Source of the DNA: Thermoplasmata archaeon | GTDB lineage: Archaea; Thermoplasmatota; E2; UBA9212 | Assembly: GCA_013329495.1 (NCBI GenBank) | Contig: DUKC01000198.1 | Coordinates: forward strand, 1 to 17,390 | Direction of reading: 5' to 3' | DNA length: 17,390 nucleotides | Shown here: positions 7,864-14,638 of the stretch, piece by piece | Layout of the letters: every line of letters begins with the position of its first letter | How positions within the stretch are numbered: the stretch's first letter is position 1 | Translations under genes and position numbers: made by a program | The notes under the pieces: generated by a model | Database searches by the model: none | What the model was told of the DNA's origin: nothing | Seen by the model: only the letters and a program-made list of their open reading frames with translations

Positions 7864-8499
7864 TTACTCGTTCCTAAAGGCCCTGTCCCCCGCATCTCCC
7901 AGACCGGGAACAATGTAACCGCGCTCATTAATTTCAGGATCTATAACAGCTGTGTAGACTTCCGCATCAGGAGATTCTTTTTCTATTTTTTCCATTGCAT
8001 ATTGTGTTGTGACAACACATGTGATGATCTTCCTCTTGGGCTCGCCGTATTTCCTTAGTTCCTTTAGGATTCTTACCATTGTTGATCCAGTCGCCACCAT
8101 TGGATCTGCGATTATTAAGATATCTTTTTTGCTTATTCTAGGCACCTTGACGTAATCAACGCTAACCTTAAACTCGGGTGCCTTTCCCCTGAATGCACTT
8201 ATTATGCCGACCCTCGCTTCTGGAAAAACCTTTAAAAGACCGTCAACGAGAGGCATAGCCGCTCTTAAAACATTTATGACTATCACTCTCTTCATGTCTC
8301 CTATTTCTATTCCATCTGCAGCGGCTAAAGGTGTTTTGACCTCTTTTTCAACCCAATCGAAGCTCTTTGTTATTTCATAGCTGAAATACCGTCCAATGTG
8401 CACCAATCCTTTTCTAAAGGCGATGCTCCCCGTATTCTTATCTCTCATCTTCGTCAGTTCATCTCTTATCAAAGGCGCATCAACTACCGTTATTTTCAT
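7864..8499 (-). CDS. upp: Uracil phosphoribosyltransferase
   Basis: Type I phosphoribosyltransferase that makes UMP from uracil and PRPP (pyrimidine salvage). It is 211 residues, the family norm. The PRPP loop ILIIADPMVATGST is at 127-140. Upp-specific segments are present: VINVLRAAMPLVDGLL (74-89), GIISAFRG (98-105), and the uracil-binding C-terminus GYIVPGLGDAGDRAF (194-208). The ATG at 8499 is preceded on the minus strand by a purine-rich GGTGGGG. TATA-like boxes at 8516-8528 and 8531-8545 give a near-leaderless or ~15-nt leader start. It is a single gene, convergent with the DHH gene across 44 bp. Confidence 0.95.
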   Translation of the reverse strand: MKITVVDAPLIRDELTKMRDKNTGSIAFRKGLVHIGRYFSYEITKSFDWVEKEVKTPLAAADGIEIGDMKRVIVINVLRAAMPLVDGLLKVFPEARVGIISAFRGKAPEFKVSVDYVKVPRISKKDILIIADPMVATGSTMVRILKELRKYGEPKRKIITCVVTTQYAMEKIEKESPDAEVYTAVIDPEINERGYIVPGLGDAGDRAFRNE

Positions 8500-8515
8500 T
8501 TCCCCACCATCCTTC

Positions 8516-8545
8516 CATATTTTTTTCTATTCAATGTCCACATAT
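8516..8545 (-). promoter_or_regulatory. Promoter region of upp
   Basis: Two TATA-like A/T boxes on the minus strand, at 8516-8528 (reads AGAAAAAAATATGG) and around 8531-8545 (AAAAAATATG). The first is centred ~25 nt before the ATG. The second would leave a short leader with the GGTGGGG SD. Confidence 0.4.
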
Positions 8546-8902
8546 TTTTTCGAGATGACTTTCAATCACCGATATGGAATGACAGTGCCTTTTAAGCGTC
8601 AAACCTGTTTGAAGTCATACCATTCTTGTTTGTTTAATTTTGCTTTTTGAGTGCCACAATGAATCGACTGAAAGGCTTTTATTCCTTCTTATTTACTTCT
8701 TTTCCGATCTTTTTAATACCGTTCTCTGAATCGGCCTTTAGGATTATTTGGTAAAAGAATTATAATACGTGTTTTTATGACTTTTCGTTATTGCAAGGTC
8801 GAATCGAGTCTTTACTACAGCCTCTGCCCGGTCCAGCCCTCAGTTAAAAGAGATGCTATTTTTATGATTTGAAAAAAGAAATTCTTCTTTCCTACGAGAG
8901 GA
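8546..8902. other. Intergenic stretch with no recognisable gene
   Basis: A/T-rich DNA between the upp promoter and the inserted miniature element. I found no tRNA, no SD-led frame and no CRISPR-like repeats. Local inverted repeats include CCGAT/ATCGG near 8703-8733 and AAAGAA/TTCTTT (loop ATTC) at about 8875-8890. Both are weak. Confidence 0.5.
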
Positions 8903-8910
8903 TAAAAAGT
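8903..8910. repeat. Target-site duplication, left copy
   Basis: TAAAAAGT directly abuts the left inverted repeat and is repeated exactly at 9046-9053 beyond the right inverted repeat. An exact 8-bp direct repeat in this position is the footprint of transposition. Confidence 0.75.
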
Positions 8911-9045
8911 GGTACTATCCGTAAATAGGCTATGAGTGTCGGATAGTGGGGCTATGAAGAGTATCTGAATACCTTATACTCATTCCCTTTGTAGCCCCGC
9001 GTGGTGACGTAACTCACTATGGAAAGCCTCGATACGGATGGTACC
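8911..9045. mobile_element. 135-bp miniature inverted-repeat transposable element (MITE)
   Basis: The left end GGTACTATCCGTA and the right end (read inward on the other strand) GGTACCATCCGTA match at 12 of 13 positions. The repeat resumes after a 3-base gap with AGGCT on both sides. The element is flanked by exact 8-bp direct repeats. It is far too small for a transposase, so it would be moved in trans by an IS with the same ends. Internally it can form a strong hairpin: 8946-8954 (GTGGGGCTA) pairs with 8992-9000, with an inner GAGTAT/ATACTC stem at 8959-8964/8976-8981. ACTATCCG (8914-8921) also pairs with CGGATAGT (8940-8947). Several IS families make 8-bp duplications, and I cannot assign one. 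A structured small RNA is an alternative, but it would not explain the direct repeats. Confidence 0.78.
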
Positions 9046-9053
9046 TAAAAAGT
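9046..9053. repeat. Target-site duplication, right copy
   Basis: TAAAAAGT, identical to the left copy at 8903-8910, immediately follows the right terminal inverted repeat. Confidence 0.75.
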
Positions 9054-9064
9054 GTTAGAAAAAG

Positions 9065-9081
9065 CTGGGACATTCTCCCAG
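9065..9081 (+). promoter_or_regulatory. Hairpin upstream of the PGI/PMI gene
   Basis: CTGGGA-CATTC-TCCCAG is a perfect 6-bp stem with a 5-nt loop. It lies just outside the miniature element and about 30 nt upstream of the TATA box. It could be an operator or a DNA hairpin; its function is unknown. Confidence 0.35.
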
Positions 9082-9106
9082 ATATCTTAGGTTTGTTGCG
9101 GAGGCT

Positions 9107-9119
9107 AAAGTTTTAATCT
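9107..9119 (+). promoter_or_regulatory. TATA box for the PGI/PMI gene
   Basis: The A/T core AAAGTTTTAAT is centred about 29-30 nt before the ATG at 9144, consistent with a leaderless transcript. Confidence 0.45.
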
Positions 9120-9143
9120 CAGGTTCATATCTATTTCTACAAG

Positions 9144-10139
9144 ATGGTAAAGATTGACAGAAGTTTAGACAGAAGCGGAATGCTCGAGACTTTAGCAAAA
9201 TTACCTTTCATTATAAAGGATGCCTGGGAACTGGGAAAAGGAGCCAAGCTAGATATTCCAAAGAATCTTGTGATTGTTGGAATGGGTGGATCAGCGATCG
9301 GAGGAGAACTTCTTGCGATCTTCTTGGAAAACAAATACAACATTAAAGTGGTCAGAGGTTACGGCATACCTCCTACAAAATTTGTAGTTACGTCAAGCTA
9401 TTCAGGGAACACTGAAGAGACCCTCACAGCATTCGAGATGGCAAAGGCTTCCAACTGCAAGATCTTGGCTATAACATCAGATGGAAAGCTTTGGGGAAAA
9501 GCCAAATCGTCGAATATACCTCTCATAAAAATCCCTCATGGTTATCAGCCCCGAGTTGCCTTGCCTTACCTTTTCTTTCCTCTGTTGAGAGTGCTCGCTC
9601 AGGAGTATGACAAAGAGATTCCAAAGCTTTGTGAATTTATTTACTTGCAACACCAAAACTTTGACCCGAATGCAACGAACAATCCCCCGCTTAAGCTAGC
9701 GCAAGAAATTTATCTGTCAGGCAAAACACCAATAATCTACGGTTCTGGCCTCTATGCCCCTGTGGCCCATCGGTTCAAGACTCAACTCAATGAAAATAGC
9801 AAGTGTCTCGCCTATTGGGATTCGTTTCCTGAGATGAATCACAATGACACGGTCGGTTGGAGTGGGGAAGAACACGGAGATAGGTACCTTCCAATATTGC
9901 TGAGATACAAAGGCGAACATCCAAGGGTCACAAAGAGAATTGAGCTCACCAAGAGCCTTCTATGGAAAAAGCAAAAAATGATCGAAGTGTGGAGCAGAGG
10001 GAAGACTTCACTGCAACAGCTGTATTGGGGCATTTGCTTCCTAGATTATGTGAGCGTTTATCTTGCCCTCATGAGAGGCTTTGATCCCACTCCGGTGGAT
10101 ATAATCACAAAGCTAAAGGAGGCGCTAGCGAAAGAGTAA
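9144..10139 (+). CDS. Bifunctional phosphoglucose/phosphomannose isomerase
   Basis: A 331-residue SIS-domain isomerase of the archaeal PGI/PMI family, which interconverts glucose-6-phosphate or mannose-6-phosphate with fructose-6-phosphate. GMGGSAIGGEL is at 46-56. SYSGNTEETL at 85-94 is the phosphate-binding SIS signature. RFKTQLNENSK carries Glu217 and FPEMNHND carries His233; their 16-residue spacing equals that of the catalytic Glu203/His219 pair of the Pyrobaculum enzyme. VYLALMRGFDPTPVDIITKLK (305-325) is the usual C-terminus with the conserved Lys. It is slightly longer than the ~302-residue Pyrobaculum protein. It is a single gene with its own TATA box, and it feeds glycolysis, gluconeogenesis and nucleotide-sugar synthesis. 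Confidence 0.92.
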   Translation: MVKIDRSLDRSGMLETLAKLPFIIKDAWELGKGAKLDIPKNLVIVGMGGSAIGGELLAIFLENKYNIKVVRGYGIPPTKFVVTSSYSGNTEETLTAFEMAKASNCKILAITSDGKLWGKAKSSNIPLIKIPHGYQPRVALPYLFFPLLRVLAQEYDKEIPKLCEFIYLQHQNFDPNATNNPPLKLAQEIYLSGKTPIIYGSGLYAPVAHRFKTQLNENSKCLAYWDSFPEMNHNDTVGWSGEEHGDRYLPILLRYKGEHPRVTKRIELTKSLLWKKQKMIEVWSRGKTSLQQLYWGICFLDYVSVYLALMRGFDPTPVDIITKLKEALAKE

Positions 10140-10381
10140 ATGGCGTCAAATTCATAGAAAGCTTTTCAGGCAGAATTGTATCTCGCGTGTTCTGTAATGC
10201 CGTTGAATAATAAAGAATATCTTGAAATGTCCAGACGGCTGTTTGTCATAGGTGTTTTGAGAGAGTGGATTAAAATGCGTTTTGAAGATGATCTGCATGA
10301 AAAAAACCCATTTTTAAACATTTAAAAGAGAAAGTTTATATGTTATCAACTCTGTTAACAAAGTTACCAAGAGAAGGGATG
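10140..10381. other. Intergenic region before the thpR-cca operon
   Basis: A 242-bp A/T-rich spacer without a recognisable gene. Its 3' end holds the operon promoter, and just after that three GTTA units at 10342, 10354 and 10363 that could form an operator. Confidence 0.4.
10334..10342 (+). promoter_or_regulatory. TATA box of the winged-helix/thpR/cca operon
   Basis: AGTTTATATG is centred about 44 nt before the ATG at 10382. It would give a leader of about 16-18 nt holding the SD GAGAAGGG (10371-10378). An A/T stretch at 10312-10328 is an alternative. Because the box covers the upstream ATG at 10340, that ATG is unlikely to be used. Confidence 0.4.
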
Positions 10382-10960
10382 ATGAGTAATGAGAATACAG
10401 CTTTAAAAGATGTTATAGTGGAATACTTAAGAAAAAAGCATGAGTCCATCAGCGGAGTGAGTAAAAAGTTAGAGGAAGATGGTTTAAAATATAACAGACT
10501 GGTTATTGCTGGCTACTTGAAGGCGTTGGCTGATGTGGGTTTGGTCAAAGAGACTGAAGTGAAGCCGGCAAAGGTGTATTCTCCTGGCCAAGCATGCAAA
10601 AAAACCATTTATGAGGTTGTTGGAGATGAAATAAAGAAGTGTAAACTGGGTTCTTCTGAAGAAGTGGAATTGGCTGTTCACTGTTTGGAGAAGCTTTTTT
10701 CTAGAGCGATATTTATGGATGAGATCAGACGATGCGGCCTAGATCCAAAAACCATCGATGCAAAAAAAGCGGATCAGGGAGAAAGAGCCAAGGCTAGAAC
10801 GAAGCTTGCGAAATGCAAGATGAAGCTCCCCTTCAACGATCCTGCGTATTTGCCAAAGCCAGGTCAGGATTATAGTGAATTATCAGACGTGATACTCACC
10901 CAAGCTTTTTTGCAAGCTTATGATGCGGAAAACCTTAGAGTAAAAAACAAGAAAGATTGA
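10382..10960 (+). CDS. Conserved-looking winged-helix protein of unknown function
   Basis: 192 residues from the ATG at 10382, chosen because GAGAAGGG precedes it; frames from 10340 add 14 residues. Residues ~5-68 look like a winged helix: ALKDVIVEYLRKK, then ISGVSKKLEEDG, a probable recognition helix NRLVIAGYLKALADVGLV, and a basic wing ETEVKPAKVY. The middle (72-125) is helical (ELAVHCLEKLFSRAIFMDEIRRCGL), and 126-150 is strongly basic (KKADQGERAKARTKLAKCKMKLP), suiting nucleic acid binding. Five cysteines show no zinc pattern. It is first in an operon with thpR and the cca fusion, so it may regulate or take part in tRNA maturation. I do not recognise a named family. Confidence 0.8.
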   Translation: MSNENTALKDVIVEYLRKKHESISGVSKKLEEDGLKYNRLVIAGYLKALADVGLVKETEVKPAKVYSPGQACKKTIYEVVGDEIKKCKLGSSEEVELAVHCLEKLFSRAIFMDEIRRCGLDPKTIDAKKADQGERAKARTKLAKCKMKLPFNDPAYLPKPGQDYSELSDVILTQAFLQAYDAENLRVKNKKD

Positions 10961-10979
10961 AGTTAGGTAGGAGGGCAAT

Positions 10980-11525
10980 ATGAGATTGTTCGTTGCTGTT
11001 GACATACCAAAAAATGAGTTGATTAGAAGCTTTTTGGATAAGATAAGGGGGTGCGATCCAGACCTAAAAGTAGTAGCCCCAGAAAATTTGCACTTAACTC
11101 TCAAATTTCTAGGCGAAACGGACAAGGATCCGGCGGAGGTGGAGCAGGCTATTGAAAAAGCATCAAAAGGAGTGGAAAGCTTTAGAATGGCGCTAGAGGG
11201 ATGTGGGGTCTTTCCAAATCGAAACTATATTAGAGTGGTGTGGATTGGAGTGAAAGATGCTGGAAATCTTAAAGAATTGGCTGACGAACTTGACCGGGAA
11301 TTAGAAACTCTTGGATTTAAGAGAGAAAGCAGAAGTTTTTTACCTCATCTGACGGTTGCCAGAGTAAAATCAAAGAGAGGGAAAGATGAGATAATGAGAG
11401 TTCTAGACGAGTTTAATAGGGTTAAATTTTGTGAGTTTGAAGTAAGCGAACTCAAACTATACCAGAGCACTCTCTTGCAGGGGGGTCCTGTTTACACTCA
11501 ACTCAGGGAAGTTAGATTGGGATAA
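10980..11525 (+). CDS. thpR: RNA 2',3'-cyclic phosphodiesterase (LigT/2H family)
   Basis: A 181-residue 2H phosphoesterase, the usual length, that opens 2',3'-cyclic phosphates on RNA or seals 2'-5' bonds. Both catalytic HxT motifs are present: H38-L-T40 in ENLHLTLKFLGE and H123-L-T125 in FLPHLTVARVK. The start MRLFVAVDIP is typical of the family. It follows the winged-helix gene by 19 nt, with the strong SD GGTAGGAGGG just before the ATG at 10980. The next gene starts 1 nt after its stop, and a thpR-cca pairing is familiar in euryarchaea. The context fits processing of tRNA ends or intron-cleavage products. Confidence 0.93.
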   Translation: MRLFVAVDIPKNELIRSFLDKIRGCDPDLKVVAPENLHLTLKFLGETDKDPAEVEQAIEKASKGVESFRMALEGCGVFPNRNYIRVVWIGVKDAGNLKELADELDRELETLGFKRESRSFLPHLTVARVKSKRGKDEIMRVLDEFNRVKFCEFEVSELKLYQSTLLQGGPVYTQLREVRLG

Positions 11526-11526
11526 G

Positions 11527-13650
11527 ATGGAAACTCAGCTTATTGCAGGAATTATCCTGGGTCTAAACCTACTTCTTTTCGTTCCCTTTTTTTTCTTATT
11601 CGTGCCTAAAAAAGTTTTTAGGTATAACAGACAGAACCTGTTCAAAATCCTCTCGAAGTACAAACTGTACATCGTTGTGCTTGGCAGTGTTTTCATTCTT
11701 CAATCGATTGAAGTAAATCTTGTCGACAGGCCGACCACTACTTGGTTGATGCAGTACATTGGAGAAGATGGCTTCGCTCCCTTCTTTTATTCCATTGAAA
11801 ACGGATGGGTCGCATCGATGGCTGACTATTGGTGCAAGCCTCTGCTTTATTACTTCGTGTTTTTTTATTTGGTTGTATACTCTTTCGTCCTGTGGTTCAT
11901 ACCTGTCATTTTTCTCCTGAATGATAAGGAGTGGCACACAAGATTCGTTCTGCTTTTTTATCCCATGATGTGGGCAATCCAGTTGCCTTTTCTCTTGTTC
12001 TTTCCAGTGACCAATGTTTACAAGTATTTTGGACTTCAGTCTACTTTGGAGATGATAATTCCTGGGGTAGAGGCGTCTTTTTATACAGTAACCTCCATAA
12101 ACAACTGCTTTCCTTCATTGCACATAGGATTTGCCGTTTCTGCGGTGATAATCGCGTTCCTTTCGGATAACAAAAGACTGAAAGGGTTTACCCCCGTGTT
12201 TTCTTTGTCTGTCATTCTTGCAACCATTTATCTGGTCATACATTGGTTATTGGATGTACTGGGGGGTGCACTTCTAGCGCTGTTGGTAGGGTGGCTGCTA
12301 TGGAAAAAACTCAATCCACAATCGATAACTCTTTCACGCGTAAAGCCAAGTCGAGGAGAAGTGAGCAGGCTCAAGACGGCGGTTGCTTTACTGGAGGACA
12401 AGGCAAAAAACGAAGTAAAGGGCAAAGGCATAGAGGTCCAGCTGGTGGGCTCTGTGGCAAAGGACACCTACCTCAAAGACTCGATTGACATCGATCTCTT
12501 CTTGCTTTTCCCGCCCTCTACCGACTGGAATGAACTAGAAGCGGAGGGACTTTCGATAGGGAAAAGAGTGTTGGAGAAATGGGAGCTGAAGTATGCGGAG
12601 CACCCCTACATTCATGGGGATTTTGGAGGTTATGAAGTAGACGTGGTTCCTTGTTATAAAGTGGGGTCTGCAAAAAATATCTTATCTGCAGTTGACCGAA
12701 CTCCTTTTCATACCCAGTACATCAATGCAGCCTTAAAGCGCAGGCAAAGAAACCAAGTTAGGTTGCTAAAGCAATTTCTGAAAGGAATAGGGATATATGG
12801 CGCAGGGGCCGAAGCCGATGGCTTCTCGGGGTATCTATGTGAATTATTGATTCTCAGGTACGGGTCATTCAAAAAGGTGTTGGATCACGCTCCAAAATGG
12901 AGTAAAGAAGGCCTCACACTAACCGAAGGATCTCCATCGAAATTTGATTCTTCTCTCGTTTTTATCGATCCCGTCGATCCGAATAGGAATGTGGCAGCGG
13001 CTGTGACTGGAAGAAGTCTGGAGATATTCGAGAAAGCGTCGGATGCTTATCTTGAGGACCCCTCAATAAGATTCTTTTTTCCATTGGAGCCGAAACCGCT
13101 AAACGTTGAAGAAATAAGATCTAGGCTCGGACGAGAAGAAAGATTGATTGGGTTTGAGGTGAAGGTACCTGTTATTTCCTCAGAAATTCTATTGCCTCAA
13201 ATCAAAAAAGCTGAAAGGAATGCGAGGAGTCTGCTTGAGGAGAATGGATTCAATTGCAAACACGCCCTTCACACTTTGGCTGGCAGTAAAACACTCTTTT
13301 TATTTGAGCTGGAATCAGTTGTCCTGTCTGAACCTTTGCTTCATAGGGGTCCCCTGGCCAAAGACGAAGAGAACTCCAAGAAATTCACAGAGAGATGGAC
13401 CAAAAACAAAAGAACCATTAAAGGGCCTTATGTGGAGGGTAAGAGATGGGTAGTGGAAATAGAGAGGGAATTTTCAAATGCGTATGACTTGCTCAACAAG
13501 AAGTTAATGAAAATCAATCTTGGCAAAAACATCAAACCACAGATAAAAGAGGGATACGATTTGCTTAGACAAGAGGACTTGTTTAAAGAGCCGTATAGGA
13601 GGTTTGTTGGCAAGCTCATTGAAGCAAAATATCCGTGGGAGTATAAGTAA
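11527..13650 (+). CDS. cca: Fusion of PAP2/Aur1-type membrane phosphatase with tRNA CCA-adding enzyme
   Basis: A single open frame of 707 residues; archaeal CCA enzymes are ~440. Residues 1-260 form a membrane domain with about seven hydrophobic helices (1-27, 47-61, 105-131, 138-160, 197-213, 221-238, 241-259). It has PAP2_3 motifs FPSLHIG (195-201, His199) and HWLLDVLGG (239-247, His239, Asp243), as in lipid phosphotransferases. The positive-inside rule puts these residues outside the membrane and the C-terminus inside. Residues ~270-707 are a complete class I nucleotidyltransferase that adds CCA to tRNA. LVGSVAKDTYLKDSIDIDLFLLFPP (306-330) has catalytic Asp321/Asp323, and Asp372 is in YEVDVVPCY. 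AVDRTPFH, FSGYLCELLI, DPVDPNRNVAA and the C-terminal LGKNI...LFKEP blocks match archaeal homologues. A GTG at 12361 (residue 279) after GAGGAG could give a free CCA enzyme. It is last in the thpR operon. Confidence 0.9.
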   Translation: METQLIAGIILGLNLLLFVPFFFLFVPKKVFRYNRQNLFKILSKYKLYIVVLGSVFILQSIEVNLVDRPTTTWLMQYIGEDGFAPFFYSIENGWVASMADYWCKPLLYYFVFFYLVVYSFVLWFIPVIFLLNDKEWHTRFVLLFYPMMWAIQLPFLLFFPVTNVYKYFGLQSTLEMIIPGVEASFYTVTSINNCFPSLHIGFAVSAVIIAFLSDNKRLKGFTPVFSLSVILATIYLVIHWLLDVLGGALLALLVGWLLWKKLNPQSITLSRVKPSRGEVSRLKTAVALLEDKAKNEVKGKGIEVQLVGSVAKDTYLKDSIDIDLFLLFPPSTDWNELEAEGLSIGKRVLEKWELKYAEHPYIHGDFGGYEVDVVPCYKVGSAKNILSAVDRTPFHTQYINAALKRRQRNQVRLLKQFLKGIGIYGAGAEADGFSGYLCELLILRYGSFKKVLDHAPKWSKEGLTLTEGSPSKFDSSLVFIDPVDPNRNVAAAVTGRSLEIFEKASDAYLEDPSIRFFFPLEPKPLNVEEIRSRLGREERLIGFEVKVPVISSEILLPQIKKAERNARSLLEENGFNCKHALHTLAGSKTLFLFELESVVLSEPLLHRGPLAKDEENSKKFTERWTKNKRTIKGPYVEGKRWVVEIEREFSNAYDLLNKKLMKINLGKNIKPQIKEGYDLLRQEDLFKEPYRRFVGKLIEAKYPWEYK
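12353..12363 (+). promoter_or_regulatory. Possible internal SD and GTG start for the CCA domain
   Basis: GAGGAG (12353-12358) precedes an in-frame GTG at 12361 (codon 279 of the fusion) at the membrane/CCA boundary. The spacing is short (2-4 nt). If used, it would make a soluble 429-residue CCA enzyme lacking only a few N-terminal residues. Confidence 0.3.
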
Positions 13651-13710
13651 CGATTCAAAAGCCCTGTATTCGTCTTGGTGGAGGTACTTTCTTTTGCTCT
13701 TCGCTATTCC

Positions 13711-14589
13711 TTACATTAGTCCTGCTTTTTGGAGAATGATCAGGTCCTTGGTGCTAAGTTTTTTACCGCTTTTAAATTCTTTATAGATTTCGTCGGCTTC
13801 CTTTTTGACTTGTTCTTCAGCCCGGTCCTGCCTATCCTTCTTCTCTTTTTTCTTTATTTCAGCTAGCTTTCTTTCCAACTCATAAATTTGGTTTACCACA
13901 CTGATGTATTCCTTGTGAATTTTGTCCGCCTTTGTTTTCGTTACAACGATCTTTGGCTGCAAATCTTTTATTTTTTCACCCAATGCGTTGGTCCTTTTGA
14001 TGCACTCTAGATATTTTTCATGCTCCTCTTGAGCTTTCTTTGCGTGCTGAATAATTTCTGATTGCAGTTTCTTCAGTTCGTTCTTTATTGACTGCGAATC
14101 CTTTGTTATCTTCTTTATTTCCTTGTCTTCTTTGATCTGCTTTTCTCTTTCTGAAATCTTTGACTTAAGTTTTGACAACTGCTCGATGAGTTTTTTCTCA
14201 TCCTTTACAGAAAGGACGGTAGTCATCTGCTCAAATTCGATGCGATTCGCATCTTTCTTGAGTTTGTCCAAAGGATCTTCGTCCTTGTTTAAAAGGGACT
14301 GTTCGACTTTTTTTGCCATTCTGACTGTCTTTCTGTAATCCCTTTCCAGGCTTTCCCTATCCTTTTTAATCCCAGCGACTTCTAGGTTGAGTTCGTCTCT
14401 CCTTTTTTTGTGTTGATATCCCTCTGTTATCAGTTGCCTTATTTCATCGTTTAGCTTGTTTCTCTTCTCTACAAATTGCTTTATTTGGCTGTTCAGCTCA
14501 TCTCTCTTTGCCCTATAGCTGTTTGCTTTTACTTGCAAGGTTTCTTGCAGCTTCTTTGCCTCGTCAATATTTTCTTCTTCGATGTCCAT
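13711..14589 (-). CDS. Archaeal coiled-coil protein (COG1340-like)
   Basis: 292 residues that are almost wholly charged heptad-like helix (Glu/Lys/Gln rich, residues ~5-255), with helices such as VKANSYRAKRDELNSQIKQF and RNKLNDEIRQLI. A short distinct tail at ~262-292 (EADEIYKEFKSGKKLSTKDLIILQKAGLM) is the hallmark of the uncharacterised archaeal coiled-coil family that is sometimes misnamed phosphoserine phosphatase. There is no signal peptide or catalytic motif, so the role is unknown. Structural or scaffolding functions are a guess. The ATG at 14589 has a TATA box 27 nt upstream. It lies 49 bp after hjc on the same strand but probably has its own promoter. Confidence 0.85.
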   Translation of the reverse strand: MDIEEENIDEAKKLQETLQVKANSYRAKRDELNSQIKQFVEKRNKLNDEIRQLITEGYQHKKRRDELNLEVAGIKKDRESLERDYRKTVRMAKKVEQSLLNKDEDPLDKLKKDANRIEFEQMTTVLSVKDEKKLIEQLSKLKSKISEREKQIKEDKEIKKITKDSQSIKNELKKLQSEIIQHAKKAQEEHEKYLECIKRTNALGEKIKDLQPKIVVTKTKADKIHKEYISVVNQIYELERKLAEIKKKEKKDRQDRAEEQVKKEADEIYKEFKSGKKLSTKDLIILQKAGLM

Positions 14590-14608
14590 TTATAATTTAG
14601 AATAAAAG

Positions 14609-14622
14609 CACTAAATTAAAAA
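14609..14622 (-). promoter_or_regulatory. TATA box for the coiled-coil gene
   Basis: The minus strand reads TTTAATTTAG, centred about 27 nt before the ATG at 14589. The adjacent T-run (TTTTTTT on the minus strand) could also terminate hjc transcription. Confidence 0.4.
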
Positions 14623-14638
14623 AAGTTGTGGTCTAAAA

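Noticed and set aside
8396..8650. An 84-codon frame antisense to the upp start
   Set aside because: It is mostly the mirror of upp and its promoter, with no SD and an implausible Phe/Ser-rich sequence.
8790..8850. A tRNA-like stretch (GGTCGAATCGAGTC and GCCCGGTCCAGCCC) in the long gap
   Set aside because: No acceptor stem, anticodon arm or proper T-arm can be built on either strand.
8911..9045. 5S rRNA or another known ~130-nt RNA gene closed by a long terminal helix
   Set aside because: It lacks 5S conserved segments. The exact flanking direct repeats are better explained by transposition.
10340..10381. An upstream ATG for the winged-helix protein
   Set aside because: It lies inside the likely TATA box, while ATG 10382 has a good SD.
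12240..12420. The PAP2::CCA fusion as a frameshift or assembly artefact
   Set aside because: The frame is continuous, motifs on both sides are intact and in the same frame, and the predicted topology is sensible. It still needs read support.
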